Origin: Carpediemonas membranifera
Taxonomy: Eukaryota > Fornicata
Assembly: GCA_019828565.1 (NCBI GenBank)
Contig: JAHDYR010000012.1
Coordinates: 186,001 to 250,000 of the forward strand
Direction: 5' to 3'
Length of the DNA stretch: 64,000 nt
The notes below the pieces were generated by a model. That model was not told where the DNA came from. It ran no database searches and worked only from the letters and a program-made list of their open reading frames with translations. A program made the position numbers and the translations under genes. How positions within the stretch are numbered: position 1 is the first letter of the stretch; every line of letters starts with the position of its first letter. Positions 25,661 to 34,819 of this stretch are shown here, in pieces.

Positions 25661-28210
25661 ATGGTGCATAACGGCTCCAATATGATCCAGTCATCTCCAC
25701 CGCATGAGATCGCATTTTATGTCAACGATCTGTGGCCAACGATGAGCCACGAGAGCCATCCCCACCTGGAGAAGACACAGGCTGAGCTTAAGCTTCAGTG
25801 CAAACAGTTGAATGATACCATCGGAACCCTCGCCGATCTCCACTACAAGTCTTTTAACGATTCCTTGCAAGAGTTCAACGCGATCTCGCTACTCATTGGC
25901 AAAGTAGACGGTTACATCACAAAGATCAAGTCCAATCTGACTGAGGCCGGCACGCTATGCTCCTCCCGCGCGGACTACATCCACCAGCTCTCTGTCCAGC
26001 GGGACCAGTTTGCCCACCACGGGGAAATCGTCCGGCAGGTCCGGGACCTCATGGCCCAACCGGACAAGATCAAGGAGCTACTCGTCGCCAAGGATTATTA
26101 CGGCGGAGCCCTCCAACTGCAAAAGACCCAGAAGGCGCTGCAGGAGCCCGACCTGGTCACCTTAGAGCCGGTGGTCAGAGTCGCCGCGAAGAGTGAGAAG
26201 CTGATGAAACACCTGCACTCATGTCTGGTGACCGAGCTCCGCGCGGTGCTCTTCTCTGTCACAGACCACTTCCCCCCCGTCCCAGACCCCACCAGCGTCG
26301 TACACACGCCCCACGCCCATAAGAGGTCCGCCTCGTCCGGGTCTCTGCTCACTCAGATGATCCCCACCGTCAAGGAGGAGGGGGCAATGGCTGAGGTCCG
26401 GGCAAGGGAGATCCAGGCCCGGGTCAGGGCCGGGGCGCCTGTCGACACGGTTGACTGCGTCGCACTCATCGGGTATTCCGCCCGGATGGTCGATCCGACG
26501 CTGCCGGAGAAGATCGCGAAGGAGGCGCTCGAGGGCGTGCTCAACGAGGTGCGTGCCTCGCTGTTTTCGCACGTTAAGCGGCTCCCGTCGTCTGCCACCG
26601 TCATTGACCTCATCAACGCCGTCCTTGGGGCCTGCCGGGCCATTGCAAAGCACGTCGCGGCCATGGATTCTTTCCAGGGCAAGCGGGCGGCCTCCTCATC
26701 CACTTCATTCGCACTTACCGTCGGCACAGCTCTCTCCATGTGCCTCGCCCCGTGGGTAGAGGCCCTGCTCGGCGTCACCGGTCAGCGGGCAACCACGGAG
26801 GACATGACCGCACCCTTCCGGTTCGTTGGGGCCCTCGGTGCGGACGGCATGAGCGGGTCGACCGGGTCGGTGGGCGACGCCCTCGAGGGCTTCCCTGGTA
26901 TCCACCCTGGGGCGGACAACATCCTGCCGATCAACGAGCAGGTGAACAAGTTCATCAAGAACCACGCCTCCCAGCTGCCCGACCAGCTGCAGGCCCCGTT
27001 CACCAAGATCCGCGAGTACATCGACGACTTCGGGACCGACACCTACATCCCGATCGTGTCAGAGAGAGTGAGCACTACGATCTTCAAACTGCTGTCCGTC
27101 CCCGATGCTTTCGACCCCAGCGACGTCGTCACGATCAAATCCCGTCGCCGCAAGCCCCAGAACATCCCCCGGGTAGCCCATATGGTCGGCGAGCAGCTCG
27201 GCATCCTCATCGACACCCACCGCCAGCTCACGTCATGCCGGCCCGCCGTCATTGGCGTCATCCAGCAGACCGTCGCGACCTTTGCTAAAACTGCGCAGGC
27301 CCGCCTCGACTCCGTCATCGCAGACACTGCAGCGGCGGCGATGATGGCGAACACCGGCTACAGGGAGGCGATCACGGCCAACCCGTGGATCCCGTGGCTG
27401 TGGGGCGACACCCTGCCCGAGACGGGCGATGACCACGTGTTCCTGACTCGACTCAAGTCAGTCGAGTCACCGGTCATGCAGATGGCCGTGAACCGGCCGG
27501 CCATCAGACCAGAGGCGCTCAAGGTGATTTGGGCGATCTTCCAGGCGTCGGTACACGTCATGGAGCGACTGGGGGGCAAGGAGGCCCGCCACAAGGGATC
27601 ATCCACCTCAACACACACCGCGTCCGGGCTCTCCGGCCGTAACTCCAGGCTGAGTCAGGAGGTGCCGCAGCAGATCGAGCGGCTCCGTCTTCTGCAAGCT
27701 AACTGCGCCGCCACGCTCATGGCGGACGTACGTGCGGTGGTGAGTCGGCCCTACGTCCGCAAGGTCGGCCAGCCCACGGTCTCGGTCGTCCAGGACATCC
27801 AGGAAGTGTGCGATGCTCTCAAGTCCTCCGGCCCCGTGCTCACGGTGCTCTTCCAGGACGTGCCCGAGCTCGTGTGCACTTCGCTCTTCGACTCCATGGA
27901 CTTTGTCACAGCTGACACGATCGTGCAGGCTAAACAGGCCGTGATCCTCGTGGAGAACGCCCTCGCCTTTCTCGGACCCGGCGGCAAGTACCACCACGTG
28001 TCGCCGTCGTATTACTTCGATGGGATGAAGTCGTATCTCGATCTCTTCACTCTGGCAGACGACCTGGTCCTCCAGCGCGTGACTGAGCTCGCCAGAGTCA
28101 CTGGGGAGTTCGTGCTGACTGCTCCAAGGTTGAGGACGCTGTTGAAGTTCAGGAGGTCGTTGCCGCCAGCGTGTGCGGATGAGATCAGGAAGATCATATC
28201 GAATCTTTAG
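25661..28210 (+). CDS. EXOC4: Exocyst complex subunit Sec8
   Basis: Sec8 is a core rod subunit of the exocyst, which tethers secretory vesicles to the plasma membrane before SNARE fusion. The ORF is 849 aa; ATGs at 25661, 25682 and 25742 (MSHESHPHL) are all possible starts. The N-terminal coiled coil matches the Sec8 family: FNDSLQEFNAISLLIGKVDGYI, IKSNLTEAG, VRDLMAQPDKIKELLVAKDYYGGALQL, then a long alpha-helical CATCHR-type body. Near the C-terminus LGPGGKYHHVSPSYYFDGM and the following helix are also Sec8-like. It opens a short plus-strand block of genes. Confidence 0.8.
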   Translation: MVHNGSNMIQSSPPHEIAFYVNDLWPTMSHESHPHLEKTQAELKLQCKQLNDTIGTLADLHYKSFNDSLQEFNAISLLIGKVDGYITKIKSNLTEAGTLCSSRADYIHQLSVQRDQFAHHGEIVRQVRDLMAQPDKIKELLVAKDYYGGALQLQKTQKALQEPDLVTLEPVVRVAAKSEKLMKHLHSCLVTELRAVLFSVTDHFPPVPDPTSVVHTPHAHKRSASSGSLLTQMIPTVKEEGAMAEVRAREIQARVRAGAPVDTVDCVALIGYSARMVDPTLPEKIAKEALEGVLNEVRASLFSHVKRLPSSATVIDLINAVLGACRAIAKHVAAMDSFQGKRAASSSTSFALTVGTALSMCLAPWVEALLGVTGQRATTEDMTAPFRFVGALGADGMSGSTGSVGDALEGFPGIHPGADNILPINEQVNKFIKNHASQLPDQLQAPFTKIREYIDDFGTDTYIPIVSERVSTTIFKLLSVPDAFDPSDVVTIKSRRRKPQNIPRVAHMVGEQLGILIDTHRQLTSCRPAVIGVIQQTVATFAKTAQARLDSVIADTAAAAMMANTGYREAITANPWIPWLWGDTLPETGDDHVFLTRLKSVESPVMQMAVNRPAIRPEALKVIWAIFQASVHVMERLGGKEARHKGSSTSTHTASGLSGRNSRLSQEVPQQIERLRLLQANCAATLMADVRAVVSRPYVRKVGQPTVSVVQDIQEVCDALKSSGPVLTVLFQDVPELVCTSLFDSMDFVTADTIVQAKQAVILVENALAFLGPGGKYHHVSPSYYFDGMKSYLDLFTLADDLVLQRVTELARVTGEFVLTAPRLRTLLKFRRSLPPACADEIRKIISNL

Positions 28211-28320
28211 AGGACGGTGATAAATCTCGCTTAGCACTGCTGGCTGTGGCTGTGATTGTGACTCCGTCGTTGCCCGAGTTCATGACTTGGTGACGAGTCG
28301 ACACAGCACCGCAATCACCA

Positions 28321-28677
28321 ATGGCACCCGCCGTTTCAGTAGAGGCAGATGTGCAGACCCGTATGCGCAGAGGAACGCGTGCTATTGGACAAGGCGTCCA
28401 GGAAGCTCTCGGACAGGCGTCTGATGGCCAGGTTTTCGCGAATGTGACGAAGGACTTTGCTGCGAAGGAACACCGCATCAGAAACACCGATGCACACATC
28501 ATTGAGCTTGATAACAACACGCAGAAGATCAATCGTCTCTTGCGAGATCTTGCTAGTGCTGCCCATCACATCGATGATGCTGCCAACTCTGCCAGTACGG
28601 CTCTGAACGACACACTGGGCATGGTTTTCGAACAGGAGCGTGAAGAGGCACCCGCCTCCTCATGGGCCTCCAAGTGA
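28321..28677 (+). CDS. Small coiled-coil protein, 3' end probably replaced
   Basis: The 118-aa ORF starts MAPAVSVEADVQTRMRRG, 110 nt after Sec8. Its body is a helical heptad pattern (HIIELDNNTQKINRLLRDLASA) reminiscent of small BLOC/BORC or SNARE-adaptor subunits, but I cannot name it. The last residues (APASSWASK) are read from DNA that, in another frame, encodes ABCF sequence starting near 28645. The true C-terminus has therefore probably been lost where the ABCF fragment joined, leaving a chimeric end. Confidence 0.4.
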   Translation: MAPAVSVEADVQTRMRRGTRAIGQGVQEALGQASDGQVFANVTKDFAAKEHRIRNTDAHIIELDNNTQKINRLLRDLASAAHHIDDAANSASTALNDTLGMVFEQEREEAPASSWASK

Positions 28678-29746
28678 ACAAGCGCATGCGTGGCATGAAG
28701 TGCCACGAGTTCTCCGGCGGTTGTCGCATGAGAGTCGCACTGGCCAAGGCGCTCATGTTCCAGCCGGTCCTCCTGCTCGATGATCCCACCGCTCACCTCG
28801 ACCTCGAGGCCGTCATCTGGCTCGAGCAGGAGCTGTTACAGTTCCCCAACTGTATGGTGCTCGTATCCCACTCGGCCGATTTCTTGGACGCTGTCTGCAA
28901 CAAGATCTGCGTGCTGGAGAACAAGAAGCTGTCCTACTACAACGGCAACTACACCACCTTCCTCAGGGCCAAGAAGGACCGCGTCACCGTCGCCAAGACC
29001 GTGGCATTCCAGTTCCCGCTGTGCACCCCCCTCCGCCCGTGCTGCAGATCAACAACGTCAGGTTCGGCTACCCGAACTCCGCCGTGCTTTATGAGAACCT
29101 GTGGTCCTCCCTGGACTCGAGTATGCCTGGTCGGGCCCAACGGAAGCGGTATGTATCTCCCACACAAGGTAACACAGGAAAGTCGACGCTGATGAAGCTC
29201 TTTGCCCGCGAGCTGCACCCCCTGGATGGTCAGGTCGTCGCCCACACCCACTGTAGGGTGGGCCACTAACACCAGCACCTACGCATGACCCCCCTTGAGT
29301 TCATCAAGGACACAACCCAGCCCGCGGATCCAGACCGTGTACGGAGCCTGCTCGGGCAGTTTGATATCAGCGGGACCGCCCAGACGATGTTGATGGCCAG
29401 ACTAAGCGGCGGTCAGCTCGTGAGGGTGTGCTTCGCCTGGCTGGCCGTGCAGCAGCCTAACATCCTGCTCCTCGACGAGCCCAGTAACGGCCTCGATCTT
29501 GACACGATCGACGCGCTCGCCTCTGCAATCAACGCGTTCGAGGGCGGCGTCCTCGTCATCTCTCACGACTTCAGACTCGTCAACCAGATTGCCAAGGAGA
29601 TCTGGATCTGCGACAACGGACAGATCGTGAAGTTCCCGTCATCCAAGACCATCATGGACAATAAGGAGGACATGAGAAAGGGGCTCGAGGTCAAGCTCGA
29701 AAGGAGGAAACGTGTTATGAACTCGCTCGGCGCGGGTCGGAAGTAA
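28645..29746 (+). pseudogene. ABCF (GCN20/ABCF1-type) ATPase pseudogene
   Basis: The remnant contains the end of the first nucleotide-binding domain and most of the second. Pieces in order: RMRGMKCHEFSGGCRMRVALA with Walker B LLLDDPTAHLDLEAV (28680-28820); an inter-domain linker reduced to a few residues; a frame change near 29015; QINNVRFGYPN; LVGPNGSGKSTL restored by removing a 29-nt intron (29149-29177); a nonsense TAA at 29267-29269 where TAC is expected; then LSGGQLVRV and ILLLDEPSNGLDLDTIDAL to the end. The 5' third is absent. Cytosolic ABCF ATPases act in translation. Truncation, linker loss, frame break and internal stop mark this copy as dead, although the intron still looks spliceable. 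Confidence 0.85.
29149..29177 (+). other. Spliceosomal intron, 29 nt, in the ABCF pseudogene
   Basis: It begins GTATGT and ends GGTAACACAG. It interrupts the Walker A glycine codon: ggaagcg|intron|gaaagtcg reads GSGKS after removal. This is the best-defined intron in the window because the joined peptide is the invariant P-loop. The 5' site equals the canonical Giardia GTATGT and the 3' end the fused TAACACAG. Confidence 0.9.
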
Positions 29747-29748
29747 AC
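29742..29748 (+). terminator. AGTAAAC poly(A)-like signal overlapping the ABCF stop
   Basis: AGTAAAC contains the TAA stop codon (29744-29746). It is an exact match to AGTRAAY. Confidence 0.5.
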
Positions 29749-30212
29749 GGATTCATTATGAGCGGTGAGGGCAAAATTGCGAATCTGAAGACAATTTGTG
29801 GCTTGGTGATTTGCTCTCAACCAGTGACAGAATCTGATCGAAATGCACCCCTAACAACTTCGGAACATGACATGAGCTTGTGATATCGGCCCGTATCAAA
29901 GATACGGAAATCACAAGATTCGACATATATGCCTGTCATACTCCAAAGTCGAGCAGGATGACGCCAAAGGTAAAAAGTAAGGTAAACTCTACGAGCACCA
30001 GTGGGTCAGTGTGAATGATTCCCCGCGTGCGGGCGGGACGTTGCCTTCCGTCCGACGAGGTCATCCATTGACGAGGCCAGCGCGCCCTCGTTCTTGTTCT
30101 GGACCTGACGTAGTCCCTCATCCAGACCCAGTCCGGTGAGTAAATCATCCAACAATGAGCCCAACATGCAGATATTTCTTAAATCCTTAAATCTAGTGTT
30201 GAAGAAGCTTGC
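29747..30212. other. Intergenic spacer
   Basis: About 465 nt following the ABCF relic. I see no gene or repeat. Confidence 0.5.
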
Positions 30213-30923
30213 TTGAAGAAGGCCAGCGGAAGGATTTTGCCGCTGCTATCAGCACAAATAGGAACTATGAAGATCAATGATGAACTGGAAAGCTATTACC
30301 GTTTCATGAGCGAAACCAGCAAGGGAGATCAACGCTCCAGCTGCAATCTTGGCCTTATGGAACGAAATTCACAGGAGATCCCTGACGAAGGCGATCTCGA
30401 TTGCGTAGACTTCTATCCTCCAGCAAACCTGATCACTTCTAGTGATCTTGAACCATGTCCATGTCGGTCGGGTTGCATCCCTGTCACCCCACGTGCATGT
30501 CTCGCCCCGGCCCCGGGAGACGACGAGGTGCACGCCATCTTCACCAGCTCATCTCCAGACATGTCCTCGCTGACAGCTGAGGCACAGGAGATGGGTCCCC
30601 TGACACAAGGCCAGAGCAGACGGTGCTCGGCCTTCTCGTTCACTGGCCGATCTCTCAGCAGGTCTGCCACGTCGCCCCTGTGCATACACTCTCCGCAGTC
30701 GGCCAAGGCCAAGCGGCTATCAGTGTCGCACGTGGGCGCGCTGTCGACTACTGCTACTCGTAGTAGCACGCCGATCATGTTCTCTGTACATCAAAAGATG
30801 AGTGTGCTTGGCATAGACGCGACGATCGAGGACGCCCGGGCTGACGCTGAGCGGGGGTGCATGGACGAGAACGTTGAGAGGAATGAGACTGGCGACATCG
30901 ACAGCGATGGGAGCCAGCAGTAG
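30213..30923 (+). CDS. Unrecognised Ser/Thr-rich protein
   Basis: The ORF is 236 aa; MKINDELESYYRF at 30267 is a likely alternative start (218 aa). I do not recognise it. It lacks hydrophobic segments, is rich in Ser, Thr and Pro, and looks largely disordered, with repeated RRCSAFSFTGRSLSRSATSP and AKRLSVSHVG stretches that resemble basophilic kinase sites (RxxS). The C-terminus is acidic (IDSDGSQQ). It lies just upstream of a CDC7-like kinase gene on the same strand; a functional link is only a possibility. Confidence 0.4.
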   Translation: MKKASGRILPLLSAQIGTMKINDELESYYRFMSETSKGDQRSSCNLGLMERNSQEIPDEGDLDCVDFYPPANLITSSDLEPCPCRSGCIPVTPRACLAPAPGDDEVHAIFTSSSPDMSSLTAEAQEMGPLTQGQSRRCSAFSFTGRSLSRSATSPLCIHSPQSAKAKRLSVSHVGALSTTATRSSTPIMFSVHQKMSVLGIDATIEDARADAERGCMDENVERNETGDIDSDGSQQ

Positions 30924-31186
30924 CTAACCTGTATGATAGATGGGGGCTCTCATCTTAGACGTCGCTGGGTGTAAAACAATGGAGCGGGTGATCTGTGCTG
31001 GGTTGAGTCGACTGACTGAGATTGTGACACGGTAAGGACGGCCGACAGGACCTACAGGCGGCCTTGCAATAGTCGACTTGGTGGTTTCTGATGACATTGC
31101 AGCACTTGACGGACCATAAAGGGGCACACACGGCCCTGTCCTTAAACTGCACCGGCATCTCAGGCGACACCGCTCGTTCACGGAAG

Positions 31187-32365
31187 ATGTCGCAGAACTT
31201 CGGCCTCACAGAGAACTACCAGTGCGATGATCCTGAACTAGCGTGCTTGACTGATCCAAAGAGGGCGAAAAGGCCTTATTGCATCCTCAAGCTCCTTGGT
31301 CATGGTGCGTTTGGCGATGTGTACCTTGCTATGACCTCAATACCGATTTATAACCTAGACTACTATCCCAATAAGCCCGAGACGCCAGTACTGACATCCC
31401 CTGTGCAGCTCGTGGCCATCAAACACTTCAAGGAGACGTGCAACCTCCAGAACGTCCAGAACGAGATCAAAACACTCAATCACGTCCGCCGCTGCAAGGG
31501 TGTTGCCCGAGCCATCGACCTTGTGATCGGTGACCGCTCGGTGATGCTTGTCATGCAGTACCACCCCTCTGTCGACTTCAGGGCAGTCTGCTCCAACCAT
31601 GCGTGGACCCCAGCCATGGCCATCAAGTACGTCAGGTCTATACTCACCGCAGTGAACGAGATCCACGCCGCGGGAGTCATCCACCGCGACATCAAGCCCG
31701 ACAACTTCCTCTTTGACCCTGAAACTGGGTCGGGAGTCCTTATCGACTTCGGTCTGGCAGTCACCAGACCCACGCCGTACACGTTCACACCCGGGACAGA
31801 CCTGCAGGGGGTCGACCTTGCCCCGTCGGATCGTGGCACGGCCCACGGCGAGAAGTTCAGAACAGCGCCCGGGACGGCCGGGTTCAGGGCCCCAGAGGCG
31901 CTGCTCGGGCAGATGCGGCAGACTTCGTGGGCTGGGCTTGATGTGTGGTCGGTAGGGGTCATGCTGCTGATGATGCTGACCAACCGCACGTCCATCATGC
32001 GGACCAGGGCCAGCATGCCCATCCCAGTTGACGAGTCCAATCTCATTGCGGGCGAGCACGCGATAGAGCTATTTATGGTCCGGGCGTTGGTTGGCGATGC
32101 TGCTTTCCGGAGTGGGCTTTCCTCCATGGGGTGTGCGATCGCGCTCCCCGTCAAATGCGACGAGCTGCCAATCACCACAACCATCAGAGACGTACTGCGG
32201 GCCTACTCCGCCAGCAGCGAGGCCATTCCTGGCCTGTGGGACCTGTGCGAGGGCCTGCTCACCGTCGACCCGTTCGAGCGGTGGTCGGCCGTCAAGGCGC
32301 TTGACAGCAGCGTATTCCAACTTAGTGACGAGGAGCTGGCCAAGTTCAGTTCTTCCCGGCATTGA
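31187..32365 (+). CDS. CDC7-like serine/threonine kinase
   Basis: The 392-aa kinase starts MSQNFGLTENY (31187). It has a glycine loop LGHGAFGDVYLA, VAIKHF lysine, HRDIKPDNFL catalytic loop, DFGLA metal-binding motif, and an activation segment ending GTAGFRAPEALL, close to the GTRGFRAPEVL hallmark of CDC7. An insert between DFGLA and GTAGF (about 35 residues) corresponds to the CDC7 kinase insert. CDC7 with its Dbf4 partner phosphorylates MCM helicase to fire replication origins. The relation to CK1-type kinases is close enough that a divergent CK1 cannot be excluded. Confidence 0.7.
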   Translation: MSQNFGLTENYQCDDPELACLTDPKRAKRPYCILKLLGHGAFGDVYLAMTSIPIYNLDYYPNKPETPVLTSPVQLVAIKHFKETCNLQNVQNEIKTLNHVRRCKGVARAIDLVIGDRSVMLVMQYHPSVDFRAVCSNHAWTPAMAIKYVRSILTAVNEIHAAGVIHRDIKPDNFLFDPETGSGVLIDFGLAVTRPTPYTFTPGTDLQGVDLAPSDRGTAHGEKFRTAPGTAGFRAPEALLGQMRQTSWAGLDVWSVGVMLLMMLTNRTSIMRTRASMPIPVDESNLIAGEHAIELFMVRALVGDAAFRSGLSSMGCAIALPVKCDELPITTTIRDVLRAYSASSEAIPGLWDLCEGLLTVDPFERWSAVKALDSSVFQLSDEELAKFSSSRH

Positions 32366-32434
32366 GACCGTGACCTGCATCGCCCAGAGCGGTGCAGTTT
32401 ATGCATATAATTTCCATCGTCCTCCCCTGAAAGC

Positions 32435-32767
32435 ATGTCGGCGACATTCTTGGGCCTTGGTATTGGACTTTGGATCATTGCTGCGCTGACTGTGATCTTT
32501 CTAGTTCCAGCGATCGTTGCATTCTTCACACCATGGCGCAAGCGCCTGATTTCTTCCCTCATCGGGCTATACGCCGTTATAGTTGGCATTTTGATCTTCT
32601 GTCCCCGAGACAACGTTACATACCCGACATATGACGTCAGTCTCAGCTCCGCTGTGGACACTCTCCGCTACATCTGCTTTGCCACCGCCGTCATCGGCCT
32701 CCTGGTCAGTATAACCCTATTCATGCGGCGGATCGTCATGTTCAAGCAAATTGTAACCCCAGCGTGA
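32435..32767 (+). CDS. TMEM218-like ciliary transition-zone membrane protein
   Basis: This is a 110-aa protein with three hydrophobic segments: GLGIGLWIIAALTVIFLVPA, SSLIGLYAVIVGILIF and YICFATAVIGLLVSITLF. After the second comes LIFCPRDN, similar to the LLFPR element of TMEM218. Length (human 115 aa), topology and spacing all fit TMEM218, a component of the Meckel/transition-zone module at the base of cilia. The similarity is modest, so the name is tentative. Its stop lies only 4 nt from the 3' end of the opposing MEMO1 gene. Confidence 0.5.
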   Translation: MSATFLGLGIGLWIIAALTVIFLVPAIVAFFTPWRKRLISSLIGLYAVIVGILIFCPRDNVTYPTYDVSLSSAVDTLRYICFATAVIGLLVSITLFMRRIVMFKQIVTPA

Positions 32768-32771
32768 CCAT

Positions 32772-33644
32772 TTACATCTTCCTTGCAAAGTTTGCCGCCA
32801 CGTAACTGACGGACGCCCCATGTCTTGACGTCAGCCTCTCCGACTGGTCATAGTGCAGTAAAGACATGTTGTACTCGATCCCTGCCTTCTTCAGCACTCT
32901 CATAAGCGTCGCGATGGGGTACCGTCCGCATATGGTGTTGCCAGTGCGGTGGAGATATGCTTCGAATTCAGCGACGTCCCCAGTGGCGATGAGGTCCACA
33001 GCCTCGCGATCCATGCTCTCTATGGCCTCGTGGATGGGTACCGTGTGGTCGGGCAGGTAGTTGTAGCCAAACCTGTCGCCCCAATGGCAGAAGTCGGACG
33101 AGATCACGAAGAAGGTCTTGCCGTCAGCAGCCAGGTCGGCCAGAAGGTCGATTGCTGCGCTGGGTAGACCTCCACCGACAACTATGGGCACCAGCTTGAT
33201 GTCCTTCGCTCCGAAGATCGTTCTGATGAAAGGCATCTGCATCTCCAGGGAGTGTTCGGCGACAAAGGCGCGGGGCGACAGCTTCTCGATGCCTCTGACC
33301 TCCTTGAGCTTGTTATACACCTCCGTGTCGAAGGGGATGGGGCCGAAAAGGGTTTCCCAGCCGTCGAACGAATCGTCGGCGACACCGGCCATTTGGATGT
33401 GTGCGACATGACTGGGGCCGAGGACGACGACACGCTCGATGCCATCAGTGGGAATGGAAGCGAAGGAGTATGCTGCCGTTGGAGCGGAGTACGTGTAGCC
33501 GGCGTGCGGGACGATCACGGCGATGCTGTTTTCAATGGGCTTCACGCCGCACTCAGAGAAGTACGTATCGATCTCTGTGCGCAAGTGCTGCGGATTACCG
33601 CTGTACCAAGTGCCTGCATGGCTTGCTGGCCTCAGATGGGACAT
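32772..33644 (-). CDS. MEMO1: MEMO1 family protein
   Basis: The 290-aa protein starts MSHLRPASHAGTWYSGNP (33644); human MEMO1 is 297 aa. Family signatures are the N-terminal ASHAGTWY, VIVPHAGYTYSAPTAAYSF, VLGPSHVAHI, EHSLEMQMPFI, and SSDFCHWGDRFGY, which together line the metal site related to class III extradiol dioxygenases. MEMO proteins bind copper and modulate redox and cytoskeletal signalling in animals; their role in protists is not established. The gene is intact, and its TAA lies within TGTAAAT. Confidence 0.92.
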   Translation of the reverse strand: MSHLRPASHAGTWYSGNPQHLRTEIDTYFSECGVKPIENSIAVIVPHAGYTYSAPTAAYSFASIPTDGIERVVVLGPSHVAHIQMAGVADDSFDGWETLFGPIPFDTEVYNKLKEVRGIEKLSPRAFVAEHSLEMQMPFIRTIFGAKDIKLVPIVVGGGLPSAAIDLLADLAADGKTFFVISSDFCHWGDRFGYNYLPDHTVPIHEAIESMDREAVDLIATGDVAEFEAYLHRTGNTICGRYPIATLMRVLKKAGIEYNMSLLHYDQSERLTSRHGASVSYVAANFARKM

Positions 33645-33776
33645 GGTTGGTTGTTCTGTAGGACCGACTGATGACAACCCGAGTCAACGCAGGTCACACC
33701 CGGCTATCCTCTCGTTGAATCCACAACTGTAACCCCATGACACCATGCTATCGCCTTTACACCTCCTACGACGGGT

Positions 33777-34559
33777 CTACAACTCGTTCAAGTCATACCG
33801 CACCCTGCTCTCGACCATGGGAACCCCGGGGAGCTCCCGCTTGATCATGGCCGGATCGCTATAGTGCATACAGACAAGCTTGGACACGATATCCCTGGGG
33901 TACTGGGCGAGGGTCTTAACGTGCGTGTGGACGACGGAGGGGTGCTCAGACGTCTCGCAGTCGTGATAGATCCTGTCACATTCCCTGAAGTTGTCCATGA
34001 TGCGGTTCTTCTCGTCCTCCGTGCATGCCTCTGCGCAGTAGTCGGTCGTGATGTACACCTTCTTACCACTGGGCGTCGGGAACCGGATGCTGTAGCTCAC
34101 CAGGCTCCTGTTCTTCGGTGTCCGTATGTGTGGTACGATCTCGACGTCAAAGTGGACCCCCATCCAATCAAAACCTGCCTCATCGATCAAAACCACATCA
34201 AAGTAGTCCTCCACGGTGAAGTCGCCCTCGTGGGAGTAGGTCAGGGGCTGGAGCAGGGACTCCACTACAGGCATCAAGGGACGCGGGAGGTAGAGCTTGA
34301 TCTTCTTGCCCGCGCTGCTGAGGCCGGGGAGGTACTTTGAGCAGAGGGCCATGTACTCGAGGCCGTGGATGTGATCGCCGTGCTGGTGGGATATATAGAT
34401 AGCTTCGAAGTCCTCGGGCTTCAGATTGGCGTCTACGAGGGCTTCTTTGATATTGTAGCCGCAATCGATCATCAACTTGTGCCCATCGATTTCGAGCGAC
34501 ATGTTGTTATTCCCAAACGTGCTAAAGTAGCTTCCGCATCCGAGAAAGGTTAAATACAT
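33777..34559 (-). CDS. Metallo-beta-lactamase-fold hydrolase, bacterial type
   Basis: The 260-aa protein starts MYLTFLGCGSYFSTFGNN (34559). The fold signature SHQHGDHIHGLEYM (HxHxDH) is at about residues 58-70, later VPHIRTPKNRS, VYITTDYC, and IYHDCETSEHPSVVHTHVKTLAQYP followed by MHYSD. The HDCET...VHxH...HY pattern resembles a family of stand-alone bacterial MBL hydrolases of unknown substrate rather than eukaryotic RNase Z or glyoxalase II, so acquisition by lateral transfer is plausible. Probably cytosolic, binding two metal ions. Substrate unknown. Confidence 0.75.
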   Translation of the reverse strand: MYLTFLGCGSYFSTFGNNNMSLEIDGHKLMIDCGYNIKEALVDANLKPEDFEAIYISHQHGDHIHGLEYMALCSKYLPGLSSAGKKIKLYLPRPLMPVVESLLQPLTYSHEGDFTVEDYFDVVLIDEAGFDWMGVHFDVEIVPHIRTPKNRSLVSYSIRFPTPSGKKVYITTDYCAEACTEDEKNRIMDNFRECDRIYHDCETSEHPSVVHTHVKTLAQYPRDIVSKLVCMHYSDPAMIKRELPGVPMVESRVRYDLNEL

Positions 34560-34819
34560 GTGATTGAGAGATAAGAAGGTTTTGCTGTGTTCAAGATTTG
34601 AACCCGTCAATCTCGCCTGGTCCCCGGGCTTGGCCTGACCCTCTCACCCCTAGTTCATGGTCCAGATCAGCCCCGAGAACACATATTTACCCCTACCAAA
34701 CCGTACCGCACGCTAGCCGCGTCTCGACCAACCATTGTTCCAGATCAGCCACCCGCCAGGCGCCCTGGATCATCCGCAATGATACCAACCCATGTCATAC
34801 AAACAAGCACTTTAACGGT

